A DNA stretch of 64,000 bases from Echinarachnius parma (taxonomy: Eukaryota; Echinodermata; Echinoidea; Clypeasteroida; Echinarachniidae). Positions 26,801 through 41,800 of the stretch are shown one piece after another (the stretch's first letter is position 1; the number at the start of each line of letters is the position of its first letter). The notes beneath the pieces were generated by a model, which was given only the letters and a program-made list of their open reading frames with translations, was not told the DNA's origin and searched no databases. Location of the stretch: assembly GCA_037951105.1 (NCBI GenBank), contig JBAMJV010009000.1, positions 57,572-121,571 of the forward strand, given 5' to 3'. Made by a program: the position numbers and the translations under genes.

Positions 26801-29800
26801 CTTACAATTTTGTTCAAAGAAACTAACGGCTTTCCATACTTTTAAAGTCCAACTTAGAGTTAAGTTCAACTTAGGATCTTTGTGAAACACCCCCCCAGAT
26901 GTTGTAAGAATGATCGCATGTACAAGTAAGAAAAGAAATCAGAATGACAACCAGATGTAAAGAAAGTTTGAGTGCTGGGACCACCAAAATTACTAGTTTC
27001 TGGTTTATTTCTTTTAAATCAAAAAACAAAGTTTATAAAATGTAATAGCACTGTATGCTATCATTGAAAATGTGCATACAAATCAATACAAAAGAAATGT
27101 GAAAATACCCATTTGATGTGGGAATAGAGGTGTTCACTAGAAAAATACATGTGATAGAGCATTTTAACTTTTCTTTTGTTGGAGACAAATGTTGTGTGGA
27201 AAAAAACAATTATTTTGGGAGATTACATTTAAAACTTGCCCACGTCCAAAAAGCACTCTTAAAATTGTTACATAGAAATAAAAATGCTATGGAAATCTTG
27301 TTGATATTTCCGGGGGTAAATCACCCTGAGCCCCTATGTATCCCCCCCCCCCCCCCCCCCACAGAACTGCAAAGGATTACTTACCAGTCCTTGTAGCTGA
27401 AGTCGAAACCCACGGTGACTTCAGCACCTTTGGGGATATCCACCAACGCAAAGATATACAACCTCAGAAGACCATCTATAGCAACGTGACGAACCTGCAA
27501 AAAAAAACATACAGATAGATTTCATTGTCCATATCTTAGAACAAAACATATGAATTTAGCCTCCACTGGCTGACAAATTTAAATAATATTACATTATATG
27601 CACACACAAGGAATTGACCTCTTTTATCATATCATGGTGGCCGCATTAGGCCAGTAAAAAAGAAACTTATCAAATACTCCTGAACAGAAACAAGAATTGG
27701 GTGTGGATCTCCACCAACACAAAGAGTTACAACATGAGAAAACCATCAATAGCAACATGCCGAACCAGCAAAAGATATGTTCACACAAGTAAGAAATATC
27801 AGATTAAGGTAATTCACATTTTATCAACGCTTTGTCAGTTTTTGCAAGTAGTAACATAATAACTAGATCCCTTAAGATTAAATAGCCTTTTTATTATGTA
27901 AAAAATGAAAACTTTCAGTTTTCCTCACCTCTAGATCCCTTAAGATCAAATTGCCTTTTAAATATGTAAACCCAAAATGAAAGTATTGACATTTTTTCCT
28001 CACCTCTGCATTTGGTGAGCAGGATTTCCTGACATAGCGGGCAATGTTGCCAAATTTCCTGGCATCCACGCACAGCTCTACATTACTCAGCTTGGTGTAG
28101 ACAAGCACATGGAGATAGGGTCTGTGAATAAAAACAAAAGAGATGATAATGCTAACAATAACAATAACTAATTATACATATCAATAATTAATTTTAAGTT
28201 ATCCATACACTAAGGTGTTGACAAGCACATGGAGATAGGGTCTGTGAATAAAAACCAAAAAGAGGATAATTGCTAACAATATATGTGCACTTTGTGTGCT
28301 GGATTGATTGCAGAATGTATCCGATGACCGGGGTAATAATATAATTGTAAAGCGCTAAGAGATGATTATCAATCGTGATAGGCGCTATATAAATCGAGGA
28401 TATTATTATTATTATTATTATACATTTATAACAATAATTTAGTCATGATTTAAAGTGATCCATTCACTCAAGTTTTTCTGAAATGAAAATATGACATTTT
28501 ACTTGTATACCAATATCATTGTAACATACTTCTTCATGATGTGTGATAATTTCATGGTAAAAGAACTCTGTTTACCTAGTTGAAAAAGGTAAAGATTGAT
28601 GTCAGATTTCATCACTTACTGCCAATTGATTTTGACAAGACTCCAATCAGACTCAATCATAAATATACGTAATAAGGGAGACATTTGAAAACTCAAAACC
28701 CATTGCAATCTTCCATTACCTAAGCCAAGTTACAATGTACAAGAGAAATGTGGAAGCTCCAAGTTATTTTGGTTGAATTTGACAAAGTTAATGGATCACT
28801 TTAAACTATGCTACCCGAATAAGTATTACAACACTTGAAAAATGAAAAAGTTACTTCAAACGAGTTATAATCAGTTTTCATGCAGAGCAAGCAGGAAGTG
28901 AATGCATGTAGAGTCAATGAAGAGAAATTGATGAGACAATATATTAGAAGAGAAAATGGCAGTGGATAATACACCGATAGATACCACTTGCTGATATGGA
29001 AATCTGCACTGCTATTAATTTAATTCCTATAACTATAATAAAGGGTAAGAGAAAGGCAAAATCTAATTTCATAGTTTCATTTTCGACATGGTTTCAAGTA
29101 TGGATATACTCTCGTCCTTGAATTAGTTCCTAATATTTAGGATAATGAAAGGCTAATTACACTACATAATTACCCTTAATTGTTGCATTAATCTAAATTT
29201 GTTTTGACTATTTGGCTATAATAGCTCCCCCCCCCCCCCAAAAAAAAATTAATAAATAAATAAAATAAAATAAAAACAAATCAAAGAATAGTGCCTAATT
29301 GCTTTGAGACTCAAGAGGGTTGGGGTAAATTAGATGGACAGTCATCTGCTTGACCATGGCAAAATACACCCCACCCCTGCTCTACACGATAGCCCCTACT
29401 AGCAATGAAGAGAGAGAGGAAGCAACGACTGTATTCAATTAAATTGATTTCATTTCATACTAATATAAACAATACAAAGGTATATAAAATAAGCATTTAC
29501 AGCAGAGCGTGATAAAAACTCAAAATAGGTAACTACAATTGCCTGCACATTGTGCTATGTGCTGGGTGATCTTGTGGGTTCTTTTTTTCTCTCCCACCCT
29601 TGCCCCCATAAAAACATTTCCCAACCATTGTGAACAAAGGGGTGGATCAGGGGGGAACTAAATAGACAGTTATGGTCGTTTCAACAAGCTCAGGTTTAAA
29701 GTGTCCCCTCGATGGAGCCATGTGCTGTGGGATCCTGTGTGTTTATTATAGCCGAGCACTGCGGCATTCTCTCCCACCCCCCAATATACATTTCCCCAAC

Positions 29801-32800
29801 AGTTATGAACGAAGGGGCGGGTTAGGGGTAATTAAACTAACCCGACAGTTATGTTCATTACGACAAGCTTGGGTTACAAGCTTCCGCTCGATTGAGCCAC
29901 ATGCTGTGGGATTCTTGTGCGTTTATTATGAGCACTGCATCATTTCTTCCCCTTCCCCATAGAATATAATTTCCAAACTATTATGAATGAAGGGGTGGGT
30001 TAAGGGTTATTAAAGTAACCCTTCAAATTATGATCATTACAACAAACTTAGGTCACAAGTGTCTGCTCGATGGAGCCACGTGCTGCGGGATCCTGTGTGT
30101 TTATTATGAGCACCGTTGCGTCCAGGACTTCCCCGCCGGCCATGGCCCCCCGTTATTTCCTCCCCCTTCCAAATTAACACATCCTCCACATCCTGTCTGC
30201 CTGCCCAGTGTGTCTCCCTCGGTTTATGTTCGTTCGGTCTACACCCAATTGGTCTTCATCTCATTTGGTCTACTGGGCAGGAATACTCCCTAGGGAGTAG
30301 AACATGTGCACTTTATTTGCAGGAATGATTGCATTGTGTATCCGTTGACAAGGGTGATAATAACGTAAAGCACCATGATACTAAAGTGAATAGTGCTATA
30401 TCAAATAACAATTGTTATTATCATTACTACATGATGCCTCAAACTTGTATTTCCCCAACTCAAAACTGCACCCCAACCCTAAAACCTTACCCTAATTCTA
30501 ACCTCTAACTGTAATCCTAATCCTAATCCCTTATCATAGTCAGCCCTTGAGTTCTGAATTTGCTTGTAGAAAAGTAGACCCAATGGGTGCAGACCAATCT
30601 ATAAGTAACTGTCTCGCTCGGCACAAAACACCTGATAGGGGGGTCATTAATTTAAGCAGAGGGCTGTGAGAGGGTCTATAACAGTGTGTCCCTGTCATTT
30701 AGTTTCTTCGCATTCAGACTCAACGGAAACGGGTCATTTGGCGCCGACTGAGCTGCCATCATACCCAGGAATAGCAACATGTATCAAACGTGTCCATTCT
30801 TTGATATCAAAACTGAATACATGTTCTTTCTCTCTCCCTTCATTTACCGTGTGCACACACTTACAGTACACTAATCTATCTTAACCCATTGAAGTTTATT
30901 TGACTACAGTCAAACCTGTGTATAGTGACCACCTAAAAGAAGCAAGAAAAGTGTCCACTAAAGACAAGTGATCTCTATAGATAGGTTCCATAACACTGCA
31001 GGGGAATACTTTTGGTGGCCACCATATGCAGATTGGCTGCTAAGACAGGTTTAACTGTATTTGATATTGACTATAACATGCATTTCTCCAAAGATCCAAG
31101 CTTTCAATCCTAGTAGGATCTTCGTCAGGGCAAAAACAAATTAAGTTCAAGTTTTTTGTAACTTGAATGAGTTTAAGTAAGTGGTTACAAGTGATTCATG
31201 GCAGGAAAAACCGACGTGTGACTGATTAGTGTGTATTGTTGATCACCTCTAATTATATAAAACTGCATTGAGTGGAAGTATGAAGGGTCAGGCTTGTGGC
31301 TAATGAGCAGCTTGTTAATTATGGAAGTTGTGCATCATCAAAATATAATCACGCATACAAAAAAGCAGAAGAGGAAGAGTAGCAAGATACAGGCTTAGTA
31401 ATAATCCTGCTTTCGGTACTCGCTGAGTGACACCTAGATGTAAGCAAATCAAGCATGGCTTGACACTAGCACTTGCCCTATTGCCTGGGGCAAGTAGAAA
31501 TTGATTTCTGGCAAGTAAATTTCATAAATGGTCTAATTTGGTTGCCCAAGTAACATTTCTGTTCAACTACGAGACACAATTCTCATTTCTCATGTGCAAA
31601 TTTGCCAAGAAAGGTCAAGCTACCTAGAAGAATTTATTTATTTTTTATGAGCAAATACATTTTCTGTTCGGGCAAATAGAAAGAAAAGTTAGCGTGGACA
31701 CTTGATATCAAGAACGAATCTCAAAGAGAGGTCCAGGGCCCTGTTTCATAAAAACTGATCCAACTGTTGCAAAAGTCCATTATTATTATGGCAACAGCTA
31801 TAATGTTCCATGTTGATTGGCTTCTGACAGAGAATTAACAATAATTGGACATTTACAACAATGGAGAAGTTAATTAAACAGGGCCCAGATGAAATAGTGT
31901 ACATTTGTAGATGAATTTAAATACAATAGCAAATTATCATTACTGTAACTAGAGAATGGCCTTTACGAGATACAATGAATTTACATCCCATAAATGGCAG
32001 CACCCCCAAGTATCAATTTCCCAAAGTATTGGCCCTGGTAGAATATAGTAAGAAACACCAGGAATTTGACGACTTTGGTAGAGCACAATAAAAAGTGAAC
32101 CTAAACAGTTCATGATCAAGTAGAGCAGGAATAAATACTAGAGCAATTCGACCATAATAATAATAATAATAATAACATGAACATTTGTATAGCGCAGCTA
32201 CTATAAATATATGTTCATGTTCATTTTATTCATTTCAATGTTAAAAACACAAAGTATATAATACATGTATCAGTCATACAGATAAAGCATTGAAATAGGG
32301 AGACTACAAAAAAGTTATAAACTTGTAGGCAGTAGCCCCCTTTAACATATATAGTATAGTTGTACACATTTGATACAAATACAATCATAATCATAAGAAA
32401 ATTATATAACATACACAAAGAATTTAAAAAAAAAAAAAAAAAAAAACACATTTATATATACTCTACTGCGCTTATAACGAGCTCCTTTTCAGTCAGCAAA
32501 AACAAACAAAACCAGGACGTATAAAGAAACAATCTTATGAAAAGGCCTGCCTAAATGAATCAACAGATTCAATTTTTCTCTAATAAAATGGTAAGCCGTT
32601 CCACAGTTTCGTGTGCAATAACAGATATTCCCCTGATTAAAAAGGTAACCGTTGTACCATTATGATTGTGTAGCTATTGTATTACAGTCCAAACTAAAAT
32701 AATTTCGCAGTGAAAGGAACTTCACAGTGAAAGAAACTCCACTAAATTTTTGGACCCTGCAAACATGTTTTAATATGAAGAGGTATTATAACACACATCT

Positions 32801-35800
32801 CCCTTTTTTTTAAGACTTCAAAGTCTATAGACTTACTTTATGGTCCAACCGTTGGAGGGAACTAGCTCGATCACTAAAACTTTGGACACTTAATTAGTAC
32901 GTTCTCTTTTCATAAAAAGAGGCATCAGGAGGGCATAAAACATGTCACTTTTTCTTTGTTAGACTGTTCAGACTCACTTTTTGGTCCAACCGTTAGAGGG
33001 AACGAGCTGGCTTCTAAGCATCAGCATGCCTCGGTACTCCACGATGGGCTGGTTGGGGCTCAGCTCCTCGGTGGCAATCAGCCCGCGCGCCGTGCGCCCC
33101 GCGGGACCCAGCCTGATCTTCTGGGGCGATAGGTTGTCCATGACGCATCCGAGGCTCGGGATCGACCACGTGGGGCTCTGTCGCTGGGCGGCAAGGTACT
33201 CGTTCAGCTCCACGCTGTACCGATTCTCCCCCGCCTCGACATAGTGCTCCGTAGTCTCCAGTCTGTCGACAAAAGGCAATGCTAGAAATGAACTTTTCTT
33301 CATGGTGGCCCTGTCGTGCAAGTAACGTAGGAATAACTTAATTATGCTGGCCCGACACCAGAAATGGGTGGCCTGAAGCAAAGAAAAGCCTGTTCAGAAA
33401 AGACTGATAATTTTGGTTGCCAAGTCGGGTAAGTAAACTTTGTATTGTAATTTATCCAAATTTGGTGATCCGAAGCACATTTTTGGTGGCCCCAGGCCAG
33501 CTTCCCAGTGCTATTTTTTAGCCCTGCAAAAGTGATAAGCTTTGACAGCTCGCATGAATTAAATTAGTCCATAATGTCAATTACAAAAAACATTTATAAG
33601 TCAATAATGCTGATTCAAAATCGTGTTTGCGTTTGAATTGGCATTACAGCTTAAAATATTTGAGTCTGATAAATGTCTGTTTCACAGAGTATAGATAATG
33701 CTACAAATTTAGCCAATTGTTTACTTGGTATACGCAAGTATTGAACTGAACACAGGCGCTGGTTATTGATATCCTACGATTCCTGTTTGTTAAATATGCC
33801 TGAGATCCAGTCGTTTAAAACAGTCTTCAGATAACTGATTCCTGATTCGGCTACTTAAGTATGCTTACTTTTTACTTTATTATTCAATCATTTCATTCAA
33901 GATTAATTGCAAAACCTCATATGATGCACTAAATGAATAAAGCTATTATCATTTTTTTTTAAATTGAATCCTGGCCCTGGTGATTGATATCCTATATATC
34001 CTGTCTGTTGTATGTCTGGGATCCAGCCATTGCCTCGCTGATTCATAAAACTGAATCCGTATTTGGATAAGTGAGCTTACTTTTTGTACTAAAGTATCTA
34101 ATTACTTGATTATTATTATTATCTATTGTCATGAGGGCGGCTTTGTCCAACGTTTGGATGAACTATAGCCTGATAGATAGATAGATAGATAGATCTAATT
34201 ATTTAGTAATGTATCATTCATGTAATGCACATAGAGGCATACCTGCCAACATTTGAAAATGAAAAAAAAGCGAAGCGCACATCATGAGCGCGAAGTCCTT
34301 TGTGGCCGGGGTCCAGCTCTAGGGTTCTAGATGCTCTCTTGTGCTATCTTAGCCTTATTTTTGAACATATGTATGACCACACTGAATGAGCAATACTTCA
34401 ATGATAAAGATCATGAATATTTTGGCTTAATGAGTTTTTTTCATACACATTCATAAAATATACATGTATGTGTGTATCTATATGCACATATATATTTACT
34501 TTGGACATTTTTTATTTTTATTTATTTTTTTTCTGATGTAAAAATCGTACTGTTCAGATTTTTCACCCCTTTCTAAGGCAAAAATCGGAACAAATACGGC
34601 AAAATCGGACTGGTTGGCAGGTATGATAGAGGTGGAATTATCAAACCAATTGCTATATAATTGAAGCCATTATAATTTGTTTAATTGAATATTGGCCCTG
34701 GCTATTGATATCCCTTGTATGCCTTGGATCCAGCCGCTTATAACTGTCTGTCTATGACAAACATCCTGCTTCACACCTAGGGGCTTCCTCAACACAATAT
34801 TGTCGGGTGAGAATGAGAAGGGCGCGAGTCCATTTTTGGCTAAATTGAGTAATGCAAATTGCATACCATCTTGTGGGTTAGAGCTCCCTCTACGAGATGC
34901 ACAATTTTCAGATAATAATTATATGTTTTATTTTGGTAATAATCATCAAATATAAAAAATTACATTTTGGTTTCTAAATGGCTTTCAAACTTTAAACATG
35001 ACCATCTCAAAAGTTAAAAAAGTGACTTAGCGCCCTTCTCTCTCTCTCTCGACTGACAAAAAACTAGTACTACAAAAAACACACTCAAAGTCAGCCATTC
35101 AGGTCCAGCCTGGCTCCCACATGAAAACAAGCCCACGTGTACATGACAAAATACAGGAAGAAATTGAGAGTCGTCGTTGTGCCTGATATTTGACAGCCAT
35201 ATTTGCTATGCAGTTCTGCAATTAATGCTTACAAGATTATCATGTGTTTCCATGTAGTCAATGCATGCTCTATTTCCAATCATTGCATCAAAATGTTTTG
35301 TATCATGCCTTATAAAGATTATATATTATAAACATATTACCAAGCATCGCCTTAAATGATTTGATTTCCTTTTCACCATCATTTAACTCTTCATTCAATG
35401 GATTGCCTCAGGGGCAATTCCATGCTAAGTGTCACAGTGTTACCAAATATGCATCCCTTTGGCATTTGAATCCTGCTACTATATATTTATGACAACATCA
35501 ATATTTGAAGGATTCAAATGCCAAAAGGATAATTATGTGGGAACACCCTGACATTTTGTCCTCATTTGCTTTAATTTGTCTTCATGCTAATTTTCAAATA
35601 ATCGCATTGTGTACTTACACTTGTTCCCCGTGTAGTAAGAGGTCCCCGATGCCGGGCTCCTTGAGCGTCCTGTTCCTGCGATGTTTTCTCTGTGGAGGCA
35701 TAGAAACATCAAACTGCTGTGTTGCAGTCCATTGGCAAAGAGGTGATTAGGAGAGATGGCCACATGCACAAGGGTAAAAATGATAACTAGAATACTATGT

Positions 35801-38800
35801 GAAATGAATGCTTGATGCACCTGCAAGGCAGCTCAGCTTTGAGCCAGGGTAATAGCATACCCTGCAGTACGATTCGCCTCAGAATAAAAGTTCTAGATTG
35901 ATGGCGCAATACAAATGCTGGACTATTATAAGTATGATCATTACTGGAGACATGCAGTAATAAAAAACACTTTCGCTACTACACTATGTTTGTTTGTTTG
36001 TTTATTTTATTTCCACTTTTTCACATCAATACAAAGAAACATACAAATATATAAAATGAGTAACATGTAAGTTTAACAAAATATGTTTCTAATTAAAATA
36101 CAAGCAAAAACAAATATATGAATTGGTGCCAATCCATCGTGAAAATAATCTGCATAATATAAAATAAGAAATAAGGGGGAGAATGGATATCTTATGTAAT
36201 GCTTGGTAAGTTTCTTATAAAGGAAAAAGCAGGAGACCACATGTCGTAAGCGTAAAAGCTTGATGATGAATGTGGCCTCTGCCGAGTTAGCAAATAAAGA
36301 ACAACCTATGCAAGGGACGCGATTAAAAATCCATTTATCAATTGTATTATAAATTTGTGTGTTATATTCAAAATAAAATAAAATATAGGTAAAATAATTC
36401 AAAGTGAGCATGGCTGAATTAATTTCGAGTGAAAATAACAAAATATATTTAGTGACATGTTTCGTATTGAGAAGTGCATTTGTGCATAGTGCAAAACTTT
36501 AGCTTGGTGCATAGAACAATAAGAGACTAATATCGTGAAATTAAGTGTGTGGTGGTTTCAATTACGTGTAATAATATTAAAATGTATTAAAATGTATGCA
36601 GGGCCCTTTCCTATTGACAAACAAAATAGAACAATTCCAAGATATAACAAATCAAATTATTTAACATTTCTATGTAAGATCTAGCAAACTATACTGAGTT
36701 AACAAATATGTTTTCATATTAGCTTTAAATGAATAAAGGGAGGTCCTAATTTTAATATGGTTAGGTAAGTTATTCCAAATATCTGGTCCATGGTGTCTAA
36801 TTGATCGTAGGGCTAAACTAAGTTTGGGATTATTAAGATGGTAATCATGAGCATGTCGAGTTAAATACGAGTGTACGTTTACATTTAATAAATAAAAGTT
36901 TAGGAAAGATGCTGGAAGTGTTTTGGAAGTATACTTATACATAAAAATGGCAGTTTGGAGCGTATGTATGTCATAAACCTTTAACGTTTTTAATTGACTA
37001 AATAACGGGTTAGAATTTGCAAGATAATTAGAGTGTGTACAAATACGAATTGCTCTCTTCTGCAGAAGAAATATTGAGTTTATTTTCATTTTACTACAAT
37101 TTGCCCATATAATATTACAATATGTTATATACGGTAAAATTAAAGTATTATAAAGAGTAAATAAAGATTTATCATTTATCAAATATTTCATTTTATACAA
37201 AATACCAATATTCCGGGATATCAAAATAGTTATATTATGAATATGTTCATTCCAAGACAAATTTGAGTCAATAGTAACTCCTAAAAATTTAGTTGACTGT
37301 TTTTCTACCAGGGATAAACCATCTATAAACAAATTACATTGAGGTTGGTCTTGGGAGTTAATAGTTCTAAAACGAATGAAATTAGTTTTACTTATATTTA
37401 AGGATAATTTATTACATTTAAACCATAATGAGATATTACACAAATCATGATTTACAGTATCAACAAGTGTATCAATATTTTTGTGTGAGTAAATTATATT
37501 TGTGTCGTCGGCAAAAAGAATGTAAGTTAGAATATTTGATGATCTTATTATATCATTAACATAAATCAAAAATAATAGTGGGCCTAAGATGGAACCTTGA
37601 GGAACTCCACATGTGAGGTTCAATTTTGAGGAACTATTGGAATAATAATAAACGTACTGTGTTCTATTTTTAAGATAGTCCTCAAACCAGGATAGAGCAA
37701 GGCCTCTGATACCATAGTGTTCTAGTTTATGAAGTAAAATTGTATGATCGATGGTATCAAAGGCCTTACTCAGATCCATAAAAATACCTATAACATATTC
37801 CTTTTTAGCGAGAGATTCAATTATCTTATCACAAAGTTGAATTAAAGCAAAATCAGTTGAATGATTTTTCCTAAAACCAAACTGATTAGGAATCAAAATA
37901 TTGTGCTCATTCAAAAAAGAAATCAATCTATTATATACCAATTTCTCTAAAACCTTTGAAATACTTGATAATAGTGATATTGGGCGATAATTTTGAAGTT
38001 TAGATGGGTCATCTTTTTTATAAATCGGTATAACTTTAGCAACTTTTAATAAGTTAGGACAGGAACCAGTAGAGAGAGAAATATTAAATATATAAACCAA
38101 TGGAGAAACAATAAAGTGTATTATTTGCTTAATGAGATTCATACTTAACCCATCCTGTCCTGATGACTTACTTGATTTCAATGATTGAACTATACAAACT
38201 ACTTCATAAATTGTTGTGGGAGTGAAGAATAATGAATTTTCAGAGGGTTCAAAAAGGTATTGAGAAAAATTATTATTACCAGCATCAATCTTAGAGGCTA
38301 ATGTGGGACCTATATTAACAAAATAATCATTAAACAAATTTGCACATTCTTTCAAATTATTAATATCTTGTCCATTGACATTAATGTTTGTATTTATATG
38401 TTTTTTCTTACCAGTAAGATCTTTTATAATATTCCAAAGTGAATTATTATTTTGAGTACTCAAAATTTTATTTGAATAATATAATTTGCGGGATAGCCGA
38501 ATAATTGATGTTAACTTATTTCTATATTTTTTATATTTATCTAAATCATTATTATCTTTACTTCGTAATGCTTTCTTATATAATCGATTGCGAGTCGCAA
38601 TCGATCGTAAAATGCCCCTAGTTATCCATGGTTTCTTAGCCTTATTTTTATTTAACTTAATTCGAACCAAAGGAATATTTTTATTATAATAATACATTAG
38701 TTTATTCAAAAATATATCGTATGCATTGTTAGCATCTACTAAATTGTATACATCAGCCCAAGATTCTGATGCTAAGTCATCCCGAAAGCTCTGAATATTA

Positions 38801-41800
38801 GCATCCGTTTCTTTTCGAACGTATATATACTTCATGGGCTCAAGTTTAGATAATTTAATCGTAGGGGAAATAACAAATATGGGGAGGTGATCAGAAATAT
38901 CAAAATACAATATTCCATTCTGAGTATCTTCATTACAAATATTCGAAAATATATTGTCTATTAAAGTTTCAGTTACATTAGTTATTCGGGTAGCTTTATT
39001 AATATGTGGATGGAGGGAATAAGAAGAGAGTGTAGTTAGTAACCTAAGTCCAATATTATTAAATGCAGGTGGAAGTAAATTAATATTATAATCACCCATA
39101 AGATATATGATTTTATTTTCACGCGATATTAAAGAAAGACTTTCTTCTAATCCATCCACAAACATATCAATATTACTATGAGGTGGTCTATACATCACTC
39201 CAACAAGTATATTTTTAGCTTGTTTATTTATAATTTCAATAAAAATATATTCGGAGCCATCTACATGTAAGTCGGGTCTCTCTTTAAATAATAAAGAATC
39301 ATGGATATACAATGCTACTCCACCCCCTCGTCCATAATTACGATCAACTCTAATTAATTTGTAATTTTCAATATTAAATAAAGGAGGTGATTTATTATTC
39401 AACCATGTTTCCGTTATCCCTATTATGGAAAACGGAAAATGTTGTATGGAAGAAAAAAATAAATCCATAGACTCAAAGTTTTTATTCATGCTTCTAGCAT
39501 TAATATGCAACAAACTAAGGGACTGTTGATTATGGTCATCATTATTTAAATTAAATGCAGCGTTAAAATCGTCAATAGTATAATATCTTGATTCATTTTC
39601 TGTTACATCTTGGTTAATTTCTATATCAAAATTCATATGAATAAATTCAATATACAATTATCAAATACAATAATTAGGAGATGGGCCCATGTAATGATTT
39701 GTATATTATGTAGAAGTATATAGTCTGTTTGATATGTAACGTTAAGCATGTAAAATGTATCACTTCGTACTAGTCTCAGTATAAACAATAATGTCACCAT
39801 GGGTGCATGTGCAGTGACTTGTGCAAGTGCTAAAATAATACAAAGAATGGTGAGTGAATAAACGGAACAACGAATTGCAGCCATTGATGGCGGTTCCGGT
39901 TTAGTACTGACCACCGCCAGGTCAGAAAAAAAGGAAAGAACAAAGCATGAGAGAACGGACAGTACTATCAAGAGGTAAGAGGAATGCAGATTCAGAATGG
40001 ATCAATTAAATTAATTAAATGCGCTAGAGTATATAGGTTACGAGGCACCAAGGAAATGGGTCACTCATTGAGAGGATCTCCCATGTATTTACTACATACA
40101 ACAATAGTAATTGTAAACAGCAAGGAATTTACATTTACAATGAAATCGTATCGACACAATTAACAGTGTGTTTTCATTCAACTTAACTAATAATAAGAAT
40201 GTTAGACCAGCGAGTTACCACGCGGTTTACCTCAATGCATGTGGGCAGTTCTTAAACAAATAATAACAAAGACAAGATAGAGAAAGAGAAGGAGATCGCA
40301 ATCTAGAGACTAATCTATACAAGGGAATTGTTAACAATCAAGATAAAAGTGTACAAAATCAATCATTCCAATATAAATGTGTTTACATTACATAACAGAC
40401 GAAGGGAATAGAATAAAACGAGAATTCTATACGGTGTTAAATTTAGAAAGCGTGTTCTCTATTGTGAGTCAAAGTAAGTCAATATATGGCACTCTCACCG
40501 AAGACGCGCACGCGACCGGCATGCATGACAAAAGGAACCAATACGCTATACAAATCGCATAGGGCATGAGCTCCAGCCATGCATACCAAGCCGCGGGCAC
40601 GCCCCCGAAGAGAATGCCGTTAATTAGCATTGCATATGAATGTACACTACATACGAATGATAGTATTCAAGGTTATCATAATACCATGGACCATCAATTA
40701 AAGTAAATTTAATACTGAAAGAAATTGCAACTAGTATTTTGTATTCTTTATACAACAGCATTAAAGCATAAGGGGTAGCAAAATTAGTATCAATGTCAAT
40801 AACAAGGGGAAAATACATGCGTAACACCATGGCTGGTACAAATCCATGAAATAAAACAAAATAAATGTGCCACTGTTTAGTACTAGCTGCTGTACAATAT
40901 TTTCAATTTCCACTAGTACTTCGAATTTGCATAGTGGTCACATAATTACAACACATCCATCGTTCAAAAATGTTGTGGAAGTGTCAACAAACAATTATAA
41001 ATACAGAGAAGAAAATAAAACATATATATATATGAACAAAATACAGAGTTATCTTGACATTTTTGCATCAAGAAAAACAAAATATACATGTACTGAAATA
41101 TATGCGTGAGTACATAATGAATTTAAAATGCATTCACGGTGTATGCAGGGGGAGGGCATAACAATGTTTTATGGATGGCTAGGTATAGCCGAGGGGGAAT
41201 TCGGGGGGGGGGGGGGGGGCTGGATACTGGGATATAAAGGAGAATATTATGTTACCTCCTTTGTTTTAGGGGTTTAATATGGACAATGAATGGGACTACT
41301 GTCGGGAGTGGAGAAGGGGGGTAGGGCATAATAATGTTTTATACAGTAGATGGCTAGGGGTATTTAAGGGTGGGGGGGGGGGGGCTGAAAAACGGGGATA
41401 TGAAGGAGAATAATTTATGTTACCTCCTTGGTTTTAGGATTTTAATTTAATATGATCAGAGAATGGGATAACTGTCGGCAGGGGAGAAGGGGATGGCATA
41501 ATAACGGTTTATTGATGACTAGTGGTAGCCAGGGGGGGGGGGGGGGGGGGGGGGGTGCTGGTTTAAAATACATGCGTAACACCATGGCTGGTACAAATCC
41601 ATGAAATAAAACAAAATAAATGTACCACTGTTTAGTACTAGCTGCTGTACAATATTTTCAATTTCCACTAGTACTTCGAGTTTGCATAGTGGTCACATAA
41701 TTACAACACATCCATCGTTCACAAATATTGTGGAAGTGTCAACAAACAATTGTAAATACAGAGAAGAAAATAAAACATATATATATATATATAAACAAAA

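Larger units (their letters stand above)
31370..32100 (-). repeat. Distant copy of exon 18 start and intron 17
   Basis: CTTTCGGTACTCGCTGAGTG (31411-31430) matches the start of exon 18; 31935-32100 matches 11770-11915 closely (CCCAAAGTATTGGCCCTGGT and AAGAAACACCAGGAATTTGA). Between them is a gap filled by other repeats. Confidence 0.85.

Noticed and set aside
34171..34193. Regular GATA spacing as a CRISPR-like array
   Set aside because: Simple microsatellite; no spacers. No CRISPR array in the window.
36073..36441. 122-codon minus-strand frame downstream of the LINE ORF2
   Set aside because: A/T-rich LINE 3' UTR with no RT or other motif.
39633..39971. 112-codon hydrophobic frame just upstream of LINE ORF2
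   Set aside because: Does not resemble ORF1 proteins; hydrophobic composition is expected from T-rich DNA.
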